A DNA stretch of 64,000 nucleotides, taken from positions 15,128,001-15,192,000 of the forward strand of contig NC_088679.1 of the NCBI RefSeq assembly GCF_950023065.1. Reading direction: 5' to 3'. The notes beneath the pieces are model-generated. The model did not search any database, had not been told where the DNA came from, and saw only the letters and a list, made by a program, of their open reading frames with translations. The number at the start of each line of letters is the position of its first letter. Within the stretch, counting starts at the first letter, position 1. The DNA comes from Planococcus citri (taxonomy: Eukaryota; Arthropoda; Insecta; Hemiptera; Pseudococcidae). Below, piece by piece: positions 47,760 through 59,394 of this stretch. Made by a program: the position numbers and the translations under genes.

Positions 47760-48235
47760 TCATAATTTGCGGTAAATATTCAGCAACCTTCGGTGAATTT
47801 CAGGTACTTAATTATCGATAATTTACTGGCACTTTTTCATTAAATTACTGATGACCAACATTTTATTAAATTATTGGTAAATTACAGGTAACTTTTATCG
47901 AAAGTCGGGTTTTTTAAATGATTGATAAATTACTGTGGAAACTTCTGGTAAGATTAATTCTGATTTTTGGCAATTTACTCTTCGCTAATGATTGGTGTGA
48001 CGCTAACATTTGAAAGCTGGGAGAAAATTGAATCAAATTCTTAGTACTTTCATTAGATGATTTTACTGTATTTTGTATTTTGTCTAAGGCCCACAGCCGG
48101 AGGGCGGGAGGGCGGCTAAGAATACTACCCCCCCCCCCCCGTCTGAGCTTATTGAAGCCCTTTGACGAAATTTTGTACATATACTCGAACATGTGTGAAA
48201 ATGCAATAATAGATACTTCGGACAGTCGAAAATTT
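47760..48235. repeat. Direct duplication, right copy
   Basis: Copy of 45740-46260, about 2 kb downstream in the same orientation. It includes GGTAAATTAC minisatellite motifs at its start, and it lacks the foldback insertion at its right edge. Confidence 0.7.
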
Positions 48236-50589
48236 CCATATAATTACAAATGAATGTATTTTCCAATCCTCAAATCACAACTTTTCGAATTTTTTTTTTT
48301 TCAAATTTATTGAGCAAATACCTCGAGCTTTTAAAAATTTCAAAACTGAAAAAAACTGCTTCCAAGAAAAAAAATGCTACGAGTATAACAAATGCTATTT
48401 CAGTATTTTCAACAAATTGTAATTTTTTTCATATAACTTGAGAATTCTTGGACAAGAGATTTCTACGCCCCCTCCCTTGAAATAGTTTCTCTTTGCGTCC
48501 CAGGCACGTAAGTATACTCAACTCCTCCTGACAAACTATCTGGAACCCCCCCCCCAATCATTCCAAACTTTCGAATATTTATCTGACCATTGAGGATTTG
48601 TCAAAAATGGGTGAATTTTGAAAATCATGTCCAACTTTCAAAAATAAATTTCTATGATACTTCATAAAGCTGTTGAATTTCTGAAATTATTTCAGATATT
48701 CCGCGCAAATCTTTTAAGCACGAAAGTGTTTGAAAAAAATCCTGCGAGTTCCCTTTCACAATTAAATTTCAGGGAAAACGCATCCATGATTTAAAACTTC
48801 ATCGAAAGACGAGACTTATTCCATTAGTAATGCTCCTCAAATAGTTTTCTGGATAAAATGGGTACTTCGTTTGGGTGCATAGACCCCTACGGACACACTG
48901 AAATTGTCATCGTATTCATTCCTCTTTTTTAGGGGGGGGGATACATTAATACCGCTTGTAGTACACTGCGAATTTGTATCTATAACCCTAACTCAGAGAC
49001 CAACGCACATTCGCAATTATTACGAACATACTGAAGCGTAAAATGATAAGAAAGCCTTAAAAATGAGACGCCCAAACGGAAAAACTCGGCTCCTTTGTTA
49101 TATTATTCCTGCAAAGAATACACAGGGTTCTGTCAGTTACTTTCTTTTTCATACGACTTTTATATGTTAGACTGTAGCGCTATACATTTCATTCTATATC
49201 TTCGGTATTAGCCACGGTCTATCCGCGTAGTTCATCCATATAATGTTGACAAAAAAAAAAAAAAAAAAAAAAAAAAAATAGAAAAACAACCTAAAACTCT
49301 TCAACATTGCATATCGTTTTCTATACACGTTAAAGACCGGCACAGTGTAACAAGATGATTTTTTTGGTCCAGGAAATTTGTATATGTGAAGTTTTTTCAA
49401 GCTAGGATTTGGTTTAGGTTTGGAATTTTGTTCTCGTTTGTGTTTCTTTCGGTTGATATTTCCTAACGATGCCGAGTGGTATTTCTTTTGTTTGTCTCGT
49501 GTTCTTTTTTTTAGATACTTATTCGTTTATATTATGGAGAAGAGAAAAAAATAAAATAGACGTATATCGTGGAACGTTTTCAACGCTCGTGATGGAAATT
49601 ATTCTAAGGAAATGGAGCCTGGAGGGGTGTTTAATAAATTTGTATAAGTTATAAATAAAAATCTCACAGACGAGAGAATAAGTTAAGTTACACGGTAGGT
49701 AGTAAGAAAAATTGTAATAGGCTGGTATATGGTTATTTAGTAAAACGTTATATGTATTATATTACGTGTAGGTATACAATATTATTACGATATAGTGAAA
49801 CAAATTTGAATCATAATAGCTGGCAAATATTACCTGCCTTTATGCATACAACTTACACAAACTAAGTAATTTAATGGCTGCTGATGTCGGTTTAGTGTTC
49901 TGTACGTGTGTTTGTGTAGTAGGTACCTACAGTATATTATATTATGGTAATTTATTTCGCCCGATTAAATTTTCGATAGTGAAGAAAATTTACTCGATGT
50001 GCGAGTATACCTAAGCCTATCAATTTTTTCGCCCTTCAGCGCTGGAAATTTTTCTCTTCGAAGAAGGTACGTCTACGCATCTACCGGTAACAGTTAAATG
50101 TAACTACGTACAGAAATTTTGCTGACGGTGAGTTGTTTTTTTTTTATTTTCCATCGGTGGGTTCTAGGTGACTCATGGTGATGTGACGTAGGGAGAGCTA
50201 TTATGGAAGTAATGCACTCGTGATTTGTTGTCTATGGCTGCATGAGGCAGATTTTTACTCAAATGGGTAATATTTGAAGCAGCTGTTATCGTTGTTATTT
50301 GTGTATGTGTTTTTTCTTCGAAATAGAATGGGATGGGAGGGGAGGGGGTCTGATGAGACGAAAATGCGTCTTGGCTTTTAGGATGTTTGTTTTGTGTGGT
50401 CGAGTTGGCGAAATTCGATATTTTACGTTAGGTGTACGAGGTGTATGGTATTAATGGGATGAATGACGAACGTTTAGTAAGGGCATCAAGTCGCTCTATC
50501 GTTTCAATATCGCAAAAGAATGGAACCAGAAAGATATACAAAATTTTCAAGGCTCCCTCGAAAGAGAACTATTCATTTCCTGGTCCCGA
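48236..50589. other. Stretch without a recognised gene
   Basis: It holds an A27 tract at 49253-49279, a G9 tract at about 48933 and several short open frames (60-68 codons) without motifs. The 49.6-50.4 kb part is richer in GTACC/GGTAC motifs. No exon or RNA gene is supported. Confidence 0.35.
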
Positions 50590-51205
50590 AAACACTATTA
50601 CATTTTTGAGATCGAATTGAAAAACCGATTCAGGAGTCAGGACTTCCCAAAGTTGTAAAAATTGAGCACCTTTGTTGTCTTCTGTTTTGGCCAAGGAGTC
50701 CTGACTGAAAGGGGGTAAGAAGGTGGTAGTGCTTGTGGTATCAAATTACTCATATTGGACCATTCTGAAAATATCGACCTCTAACCACTTCCATCCAACA
50801 ATTTCCAACTTTTCAGTGGTTTCCAAAGTTGAATTCTTCAATTTAAATGTTTTCAAGTTTCAAGATCAAACGAATATTATTTTTCAGATTAAAAAATTAT
50901 TTCAGACACAATCTTCGTTTGATCATGCAAGACTTGAAAAAATTGAAACTGAAAAATTCGACTTTGGGAACCACTGAAAAGTTGAAGATCACCGGATGGG
51001 AGCAGGGGGTGGTTAAGGAGATAATATTACCTAATAATTTAAGAGTTGTTCAAAATGAGAATTTGAGACCACAACCATCTTCCTACCTCTTTCAGTCTCA
51101 GAACTCCTGGGCCAAAATAGAAGACAACGAAGGTGCTCAATTTTCACAACCTTGAGAAGCCCTGAATCGGTTGGGCGATTCAATCTCAAAAATGTGATAG
51201 TGTGG
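50590..51205. mobile_element. Foldback element (about 615 bp)
   Basis: The arms of about 305 bp are mirrored: ACACTATTACATTTTTGAGA with TCTCAAAAATGTGATAGTGT, AAAAATTGAGCACCTTTGTT with its mirror AACGAAGGTGCTCAATTTTC, and CCAACTTTTCAGTGG with CCACTGAAAAGTTG near the centre. The two overlapping open frames of 84 and 102 codons are by-products. Confidence 0.75.
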
Positions 51206-51392
51206 TTTCTAAAGAAATATTGATACTATATTAAAAATGCACATACCTATTTGTTAAGATTACATAAGTAGGTACATTTTTACACTTGGTACCCGCCTAT
51301 ACATAGCCACTCCTCCAAGCAAATAATATGCCAATCGTAGACTACTTCGACTGTATAGATTATTATTCTAAAATAAAGTTAGTTCTCCAGTA

Positions 51393-52315
51393 AGGATAGA
51401 GGCACCAAATATGCACCACTTTTTTTTGGAGGATTGCCACTTGAAAACTATGGGAGGTAGAAACCTCTACAAAAGCTTAAAATGAAGTTCCATCCTTCCA
51501 CTAACACTGTACAAAACTTCAAGGGTGAAGGTCAACTTTAAGTATGTTTTTTTTATTGTTGAGTGATAAGTGTCAAAATGACAGTTCGAAATGTTGGACG
51601 CTTAATATGGACCACCTATGAAATTTCAAAATAAACATACTTTCACATTTTCAAAAAGTCGTATTTATTTGTAGAAATGAACAAAAAAACTTATTCTAAG
51701 CAGTTCAGGTTGAGTTTGAATATTTTTTTAAAATTGTTGAATGACGAGTGTCAAAATGACAGTTCAAAATTTTGGACGCCTAATATGGACCACCTAAAGA
51801 ATAATTTCAAAATAAACATATTTTTACGTTTCAAAACATCATATTTATTAGTAGAAATGAACAAAAAAAAGTATTTCAAGCATTCCCCTTTTCAGCGGCT
51901 TTAAAAATGAGTAAAAAAATTAAATATCACAGGTGGTCCATATTAGCGCACCCCATAAAAAAAACTTTGCACCAAAAATTTCTGTACATACCCTCATTTT
52001 TAGCAAAAACTGATCACTCCAGCAGAATAAACTACATCCGATATTATAAACATCAATGACATTTAGAAAATTACACCACATATATATTTTAATAAAAGTT
52101 GAAAAACACAGTAAAAAAATGTTTCAGTGTCTCAAAACAGTTTTTTGTAAATTTCTCAGCGAGTTTTGACTTTACAGTTGTAATTTTTGTCTCATTCGTT
52201 TTTTTGATGAAAAATACATCAGAATACATTTTTTCCTGACAGATTGCGCTAATTACCAACGAGAACGGGTGCTGGTCCATATTGCGGACTGGTCCATAAT
52301 TGGTGCCCTTACCCT
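51393..52315. mobile_element. TA-flanked TIR element (923 bp)
   Basis: The left end AGGATAGAGGCACCAAATAT and the reverse complement of the right end AGGGTAAGGGCACCAATTAT match imperfectly, each with TA outside (51391-51392 and 52316-52317). Inside, a block of about 95 bp (TCAAAATGACAGTTC, then ATATGGACCACCTA, AAATAAACATA and GTAGAAATGAACAAAAAAA) is repeated in tandem-like fashion at about 51570-51690 and 51745-51870. TATGGACCA-type motifs recur at both ends in opposite orientation. The element is non-autonomous; Tc1/mariner affiliation is suggested only by the TA. Confidence 0.6.
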
Positions 52316-52829
52316 TATAAGTAATCGTCTACGTGTTATTTTCTACAGGTTATGGGCCCAGATGACTCTGGTGCTATGATAAAATTTTCTTCAATTATTT
52401 TTTGCTCCTTTTCATTTTTTGAAAAATCTTTTTCGTTCATTTTTTTAAGTAAAAAAATATCGAATAACAACGTAAATTTATCGTTTGCCCCTCGCTGACT
52501 GGAGTGTTCAATTGAGTGTACTTTTGCGAAGTATCAACTGTATTGATGTTATTGACAATGCCTATTTCCATGATCACACTTAACTTTCCACCAAACAAAT
52601 TCTTGAAAGAAACCAGAAGGATGCGAAAGGTATGTAGGCAATATATCATCAACTCCCGCAGAACAATTGTCGAAGTTGACATTTGCATCGACCATGTTTT
52701 TTTCCAATATAATGATAGAAAAGTGATCAATTAGTTACTTACTTAGTAGGAATTTTCTGTCTGTTAATAAGCCAGGTTAGTAAACAGTTTTGAAATTTGT
52801 TCATTATTTCTGATACCTCGACATCGGAT

Positions 52830-53440
52830 GTCGACATGTTGATGTAAAATTCGATGCTCAAAATTTACATCCACAACTATGTCGACCAATTTTTCAGAAT
52901 TAAAATTTTGTTTTAGCGTTTAAAAGTTCAGTCAACATTTTAAAATATCACCTTGTTTGAAGAGAAGAACAAAATTTTTGATGGCATTTACAAAATTATT
53001 CATTTTTTCATAGTTTGGAGTTGTCGATGATATGTCGATGTGAAAGTTGATGGTCCACAAATAGGTACATCAACAACAACCTCGACCAAATTTTCAAAGA
53101 TTTCTTAAGCTTTGAAAATGATGTTGATATTGTGGATGTATTTGTTGATGTCAAATTCCGCATAGATATTAACATAAACATGTCGTCGACATGAAAATGT
53201 ATTAGTTCAAGTGCTCTTAGATAAAGTATTACACCTCTTCAATAAAAGGAGTTCATGTTCAACTTCTTATTCTGCACAGACTGCCCTTCTGTACCTCTTG
53301 GAGGTGTCCTCCTTGTTGATGCTGCTTCAGCACAAGCAATTGCCATTTTGGAAAAAATTTCCATTTTTGAAATTAATTTTTCAATTTTTTTGTAGCAACT
53401 AGCAGGGTATTGATAACATGTTGATGCAAATTTTGATACA
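52830..53440. repeat. GTTGATG/GTCGA-rich degenerate repeats
   Basis: Motifs such as GTCGACATGTTGATG, ATGTCGATGTGAAAGTTGAT and GTTGATGTCAAATT recur irregularly and in both orientations, giving self-complementary sequence around 52830-53190 and 53400-53440. It leads into the foldback at 53441. Confidence 0.45.
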
Positions 53441-53636
53441 AATGTCGATCCATCCACATCCGTCACATTTGGATCCCACATGTTGATGCAAATTTTGACC
53501 CTGTGTTGGGCCAATTGTCAACATGAGTGTCAATCAACATTGGTCAACAATTACATCATCAATTGGGTCAAAATAGGGTCAAAATTCACATCAACACGTG
53601 ATATCCAAAAGTGACGGATGTGGATGGAATGACATT
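53441..53636. mobile_element. Small foldback element next to the copia remnant
   Basis: AATGTCGATCCATCCACATC then CGTCACATTTGGAT at the left is mirrored by ATCCAAAAGTGACGGATG then TGGATGGAATGACATT at the right. The arms continue through ATGTTGATGCAAATTTTGAC. Total length is 196 bp. The right edge touches the start of the copia gag-like frame. Confidence 0.65.
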
Positions 53637-53637
53637 T

Positions 53638-54330
53638 ACATTGAAATTGGCATGGTCATTGTTTAACAAGCTGTCATCATATTCCTTGAATATTTTCCGT
53701 GACAAGAAAACCACTACAGGAGTTTGGGATTCTTCAAACTCAGCTTATGAAGACAAAAGTCCAGCCAACCAATTACATCTTTTTGACAAACTTTTACAGC
53801 TGAAAATGGCCAGTGAGGATATTTTGATTAATTTTACGAATTTTGATAAAATCATCAACGAGCTCCATTGCAGTGATGCCCAGGCAATAAATGATGAGCA
53901 GTTTTTATGCTGTATTTTATTACGTTCCATGAGTCCAATTTATAACTATGCTGTCACTGTCAATCAAAACCTAGTAAAGCTCTGTGGAAAATACTGAAAC
54001 GTGTTTTGAGATATGTAAAATGTACCATTGATTACAGATTGATTTACCATAAAAATGCAGATTTAAAATCTCTGTTAATTTGTTATACTGATGCAAGTTT
54101 TGCAACAAACAATCTCAAGGCTCACTCTACTAGTGGAATTTTAATCAACGGTTTTGGCACTGATTTAATTACTTGGTCATCAGTTCATCACGTCGCCAGT
54201 CTACGATAATGTTGCTCCAAGAACGATGTTGGCAGAATATTATGCATTATGTGAATGTGAAGCAACAAGAGATATAATATGGCATCACGAATTGCTCAAT
54301 TTGTTAGGAGGGAACATAGCAAAAATTTTA
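53638..54330 (+). pseudogene. Copia-type retrotransposon remnant: gag fused to RNase H
   Basis: The frame to 53997 carries a copia gag-like (UBN2 type) region: KSPANQLHLFDKLLQLKMAS, then a FDKIINELHCSDAQAINDEQ stretch and LRSMSPIYNYA. It then stops, and the next frame encodes the start of a copia RNase H: RYVKCTIDYRLIYHKNADLK, CYTDASFATNN, STSGILINGFGTDLITWSS. After a further frame change MLAEYYALCECEATRDIIWH completes the AEYxAL box. Zinc knuckle, protease, integrase and reverse transcriptase are missing, so about 3 kb of pol has been deleted between gag and RNase H. No flanking long terminal repeats were recognised. Confidence 0.8.
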
Positions 54331-54679
54331 TTCTCTTAAAAGATGATTTCAGCGACAATTTTATTCTTTTAAAACATGATTTTTTGTTTAAATTTTGAGT
54401 AAGTATGTTTCTAATTTATTTATCTAAGTCAACAATGGGCACTAATGTTCCAGCCCCCACCCAACAAAATTGGAGGGAAATTATATCCACTCCGAAAAGA
54501 TAGTATTTGAAATTCTGTGACGACCTTGGGCCTTCGTTATCAAAATCCAAGACCACTTTCAAGGATCTATTGAGCGATAGAAAATTTTGAAAATCGCTCA
54601 CTTTTGGGTGAACTCTAGCTATAAAAATTTCTGAAACTGGGGAAAGATTCTGGAATGCAGTGGTGCCAATTTTTTGTTT
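54331..54679. other. Stretch without recognised gene after the copia remnant
   Basis: The first part repeats ACAATTTTATTCT/AAATTTTATTCTCTTAAAA twice (about 54326-54375), perhaps the polypurine or long-terminal-repeat edge of the copia copy. Nothing else was recognised. Confidence 0.3.
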
Positions 54680-54895
54680 TGGCTTCATTGATGCCAAATA
54701 TTTGCGAAGAAAATATTTTCAAAATACAAGTAAAACCTTAAGTAATCTTGGTTTTTAATGACATTGGGCCTAGGTCGACGCAGAAACTCAAATACCATCT
54801 TTTGGAACTCGTCCATTTTTCCCAAAACAGGTTGTGTAAGATATGCTAGAGCGAACAAACTATGATTTTTTCGAAACTGTCTCCGCTTTGAAGAC
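54680..54895. repeat. Dispersed repeat family D, copy 2
   Basis: Shares with 23340-23640 the ordered blocks ATTTGCGAAGAAAATATTTT, GGCCTAGGTCGACGCAGAAA, TTTTCCCAAAACAGG and the GAGCGAACAAACTATGATTT section. Moderate divergence. Confidence 0.5.
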
Positions 54896-56049
54896 ACATG
54901 ATCTCCTCTAGGAGCACTCCCGTAGCGAAACATTCTTTTGGGTGACTTTCCACTCGAAAAGAAAGTCTCCACAGAATTTGGTTAATATCCTCCCACATTT
55001 TTTTTTTAGTTAAAATATAGGTAATAATTTTCGTCGAACTCCCCTTCATTTGCTTTTACAAATTAAACCAGATCTAGGCACATCGCCATTTGCTCTTTCA
55101 AGCCAACACGTCTCTCACTCCATAAAAAATAAGGAAATTTACAACGAAATAATTCGCTTTCTAAAGCGTTTGAAAATTAAAAATAGAAAAACAAAAAATT
55201 CTTTAGGTAGGTATTCGATAGCGTCAGTAATTTTAATTAAGATAAAAGAGCACGAGGAAACTGTCTTCCAACAATTACTACTTAAATTTCCTCATTAATA
55301 TAACGAAATTCTTTCTCCTTCCCCTTATACTCTTCATCCAAGTAGGTACGTCAGGTCGACGTAATTTTTTTGCTCCCTTTTATTGTCGGCGTGTCTGTTA
55401 TTAGGGAATTTTCCGCTACACCAAGGATTACCTACGCAGCTCAGTTATAAGTAAGACCTACCAACCTCTTTAGCATGTTGTATATGCCTCAGTTCATCTC
55501 CACTTCCTACCTTGCTCCTGAAAGTAGGTACCTAACTAAGAAAAGAAGATTTTCACGTCGTAATAACTAAAGCTACACCGCTCACTAAAAATCGTTCACA
55601 TTATACTAACTTATACTTTCAAAGAGAGGAAAAAATTCTGCGGGTGTTTTTTTTCACTCGCAGGGCTGGTTTTTTCCATGTTTACAACGACAGCGATGAT
55701 GGCAGCAGTGTCGACAAAATGCAAAATGCAAAAAAAAAAGAGAACTTTATACCTCAAAATCCTATTAGGTATACGTAAATTTAGAGCAGCGTAATTTAAT
55801 TCTCATTGTTATTCACGCTTACATCGTCGTCGTCTTCGTCGTCTTTATACACGATTTCCCAAAATATCGTTAACGTGTAATACTCGTGTATAATCTGAAA
55901 ATAATTCAGCTCTGCCAGAAGATCATACATGTGCACCAAGTTGTCTCGTCAATTTTTCGTTTTTTTTTTTTTTTTTTATCATCAAGATGATGCAGAGAAT
56001 ATTAATGGATCTTTGAGAAATTAAACATGAATGGTAAAGACGACTTCAG
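54896..56049. other. Stretch without a recognised gene
   Basis: Short open frames up to 95 codons without motifs. A CGTCGTCGTCTTCGTCGTC tract at 55826-55844 and a T19 tract near 55960 are the only simple features. Confidence 0.35.
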
Positions 56050-56160
56050 CAGCTGAAAACTTGATTCTGAAATTTGAGTGACAGGCTCTTTAAGTAAGCC
56101 AAATTTCAGCTCGATCGGAGCAGATGAGCTGTAAAGATTCCTTTGTCAGCACTTTTCCAG
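56050..56160. repeat. Dispersed repeat family F, copy 1
   Basis: AGCCAAATTTCAGCTCGATC and a TGTAAAGATTCC section are shared with 60434-60550 (GAGCCAAATTTCAGCTCGAT, TGTAAAGGTTCC). In both copies the peptide CKDSF/CKGSL followed by STF/STS can be read, suggesting a transposon coding origin that I cannot name. Confidence 0.45.
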
Positions 56161-57084
56161 GTAGGAATGTACCTATCTCTCACGCCAACACATTAAGCCC
56201 AAGCCCACATAACCCTACGGCCTATACTTATGCATATTTTCATATGTACATATTCCCAATTCGAGACCAAAAGAACCCACTAAAAGTATCTCAAAACCAC
56301 CCACCCATTCGCTATAAATACAACGTTATACCTACATCTCAGCACGTCATCAACCACCTTTCCTCGTCTCTCGTCGAGACAACGACGTTAAACGGAATTT
56401 TAATAGAATTAAACTCACCCCTGCGAACAATTTACTCGACTCTTATTGAAATCCTTTTTGTAACAAGTATGAAAATTTAATGACGCTTAATGAAACCTTG
56501 GTTCGCGCAGCAACACAAATGACCCAACAAACAACGCTCGGCGCAGCTAAAATCTCTCTCGTTGTCGACGGCCACAATAGACATGACGACGGTGGGCTAG
56601 TGGAGGAGTACCCTCTGAAGCTCGCAGCTTATACAATACCATATACAGAACAGTTTCGATATATACGTACAATAATGTAGCAAAATTTACCATATCTTCA
56701 AGTGTACTCCTACTCCTAATACACATGCAACTTATAGCACACGTATATTGCATGTGCTTTAATGATATCTGAACTCTCTAACGGGCTACTGGAAATGGAT
56801 GAGGGAAAAAAATAACGCGAGATTAATCCGTTCTTTACAACATACTATCCTTTCATTCTTAATTGCGAATGCAACTGCTACCGAGTCTCGCTCTCGAACT
56901 CGATGTTGCTCGAAATACTTTTCTCGACGTATATTACCAGCCAAGCAATTATCTTACATCGTACCTAAATGCTATTAAATAATACTTTACACGTGATATA
57001 ATTCTTGAGGCTGCGATGTACACGACGACTGAGGGGGCTCAGGCAGGGATATACTATAACACTTGTTTCCAAATCACGAGAGGA
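56161..57084. other. Stretch without a recognised gene
   Basis: Two overlapping open frames (56124-56480 and 56480-56680) have no domain resemblance and no codon support. The sequence is comparatively C- and A-rich on the plus strand. Confidence 0.35.
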
Positions 57085-57610
57085 TGAGCAGGTGGGTCAG
57101 TGACCTTAAGAAGTAGACAGACTGATCAATGAGCTTATATTATGAAGTAGGTAAGACAGACAGTCAGAAGACCAAACCGAAGCCATATTTATGGGTCAAT
57201 GGCCTTAAGAGGCCAGACATGCAGACAGACGACCTTGTGGAACTGGATAGGCAGGTCAGTGACCTTGAAAGTTCCGACACGCTGGTCAATGACCTCAAGA
57301 GGCTCAAAAAGCAGGAAGACGACATTGAAAGACCAGACAGGTGGGTCAATGACCTTACAAGACCGGGAGTGTGGTTCAATGACCTTCGGAGGCCGGACAG
57401 ATCAAGAGACAGACGACCTTGAGAAGCTGGACAGACGGGTCAATGAACTCAACAGGCCATGATAGCCAGTCATACAACTTCTAGAGGTCAGATAAGTCGA
57501 CGAACAATTTAGAGAGGCCCAACAAGCAGACAGACGGCTTTAAAAGACCCGACAGAAGGGTCACTGCCCTTAAGAGGCCAGACAGACAGACAGACAGACA
57601 GACGGACGAC
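57085..57610. repeat. GACCTTAAGAGGCCAGACAG-type minisatellite
   Basis: Degenerate tandem units of roughly 36 bp (with half-unit variants), built on GGTCAATGACCTTAAGAGG, CCAGACAGRYGGGTCAATGA and CAGACAGACGACCTTG, end in a (GACA)n run at 57584-57600. Because many units are multiples of three the plus strand stays open for 97 codons (57129-57422), with a repeating DRxVNDLxRPD pattern. That is probably a by-product of the repeat. Confidence 0.85.
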
Positions 57611-57807
57611 CTTGGCGCTATCAAGAATAGAAACGCCTTCTGAAGCGATTTGATATTCCTGGAAAGGAGCCAAGTTTTGCTGAGGGCTACTGATTGAGCC
57701 GTTTGGGAAGGGGTCGAATTTAAGAGATAGACAAAGTTTCGAGTAGACCTATAATTTGATGCAAAAAATGATGATTTCAAAATTCTTTAAAAAGGAGGAG
57801 TTGCGAT

Positions 57808-59150
57808 CAACCATTCTTAAATGCTGTAATAAATGTACCAAATAAGAATCCGTGGTTAGTTAACCCAAACTGATAACTTTTCGGGCTCCAGGGGTTCTCA
57901 AAATTGTGAATAAAAAATTTTTTTAGGAGCCACTGAGTATTATTTTCAAAAACTTTTTAAACGTAAAATGTCTGTTTGAACACAATAAACGTTATGCGAG
58001 GTGTTTTTTCTATTTTCGAGCCTCAGGGGCAGCAATTGTGGAGGTTTTGATTTTTGGAAAACTTTGGAACCACCATTTTTAACCTAACTCTTTGAACCCC
58101 GCTAAAAAGCTTTTTACAATGTATTACTTATAAGTACATATCTGAAAGACTACCATCTTACCAAATTTTGAGCTCAATAAAATTTTGCGCAGGTAACTGA
58201 AAAATCCAATTTTCCAATTTTTCGTAATTTCAATATTTTGGGAACCCCCAGAAAACTAGAAACCTGCGATATTGAGCTATTTGGGTCAAATTCTGTTTTA
58301 TAGAGTGAAATCTCAGAATTCGACTCAAAATAGCTCAAAAATCAAATGAAAAATTATCAAGAGCACTTGCTATTGTATTTGAAATGTGAATTCTTCAATT
58401 TATTTGAGAAAATATGCATATTAAACGCCTTTTTTAGGGGTGCCCAAAGTAAGGGGCTCTAAAAAAAATTCAAAATTACGGATACCTACAGGGGAAGCTT
58501 GATTAAACTTTTCCATCAAGATAATAATTGAATTTATACCTCAAAACGTTACGTTTGGTGCTAATCGCAGGTTTCTAGTTTTCCAGGGGTTCCCAAAATA
58601 TCGTTATCATGAAAAATCGGAAAAAATTGATTTTTGAGTTACCAGAGCTAAGGCACTATAGCTTCACTCAGGTGAAATCGCTCGGCCATCTTTGGTGCAA
58701 AATGATGACGTCAGCCATAATCACAGCACAGTACAGCTGTTCGGCAAGTGACGTCACTGTGACGTTTCATTAAAATTCTATTGTTATTTTGCACCAAAGA
58801 TGGCCGAGCGATTTCACCTGAGTGAAGCTATAGTGCCTTAACCAGAGCAAAATTTTATCGAGCTCAAAATTTGGTAGGATGGAGGTCTTTCAGCAATAAA
58901 CTGTAAGAAACTTTTTAGCATGGTTCAAAGAGGTGTAGGTTCAAAATGGTGGTTTTAAAATTTTCCAAACATCAAAACCTCCCAATTCCTGCCCCCTAGG
59001 GACTCAGTGGTTCCTAAAGGCTAAAATTCTTTTTTTTTTATTCACAACTTCGGGAACCCCTGAACCCAACCCCAAAAAATTGTAATTTTGGGTTAATTAA
59101 CCACAGATTTGTATTTGGGACATTTATTACAGAATTTTAAGAGTGGTTGA
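57808..59150. mobile_element. Large foldback element (about 1.34 kb)
   Basis: The left end CAACCATTCTTAAATGCTGT then AATAAATGT is mirrored at the right by ACATTTATTACAGAATTTTA then AGAGTGGTTG. Arms of over 500 bp pair through TCAGGGGCAGCAATTGTGG, GAGCTCAATAAAATTTTG and CCCCCAGAAAACTAGAAACC blocks. The right arm is interrupted by the 192-bp MITE at 58649-58840, which is absent from the left arm. Coding capacity is not apparent. Confidence 0.8.
58649..58840. mobile_element. MITE with 8-bp target duplication nested in foldback arm
   Basis: Perfect terminal inverted repeats of about 54 bp start TAAGGCACTATAGCTTCACT and end with its mirror AGTGAAGCTATAGTGCCTTA. ACCAGAGC flanks both sides (58641-58648 and 58841-58848). 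The opposite arm of the host foldback shows the sequence without the insertion. The centre contains TGACGTCA-like palindromes. The 8-bp duplication points to a hAT-type transposase acting in trans. The near identity of the arms suggests it is younger than its host element. Confidence 0.9.
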
Positions 59151-59274
59151 GTCGATGACTAGCTGGGGCCAAAAAATGGCTTTGCTTTATAACAACTTCT
59201 CCTTTGAAATTTTCTAACTCGTAAAAGATAGATACACCTTCTCAATTCGTCGCCTCGAATTTGCGATTCATCGA

Positions 59275-59385
59275 CCCAAATCGATTCGGAATGTCGAACT
59301 TATGACAGAGGATTAAATTTTCAGCCGTCTAAGTTGATCAGAACGCCTTCTGCAGCAATTTCAAATCGCTGCAAAAAAGTTAGCA
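59275..59385. repeat. Dispersed repeat family C, copy 2 (inverted)
   Basis: Reverse-oriented copy of 22735-22875: AATCGATTCGGAATGTCGAA then CTTATGACAGAG, and AACGCCTTCTGCAGCAATTT. It directly precedes the inverted repeat at 59395. Confidence 0.6.
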
Positions 59386-59394
59386 ATTTCGCTA

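Noticed and set aside
56124..56680. Two adjoining frames of 118 and 66 codons as a gene
   Set aside because: The first starts inside dispersed repeat F, and neither has homology or codon support.
57129..57462. 97- and 87-codon frames as candidate repeat proteins
   Set aside because: The openness in two frames follows from minisatellite units that are multiples of three.
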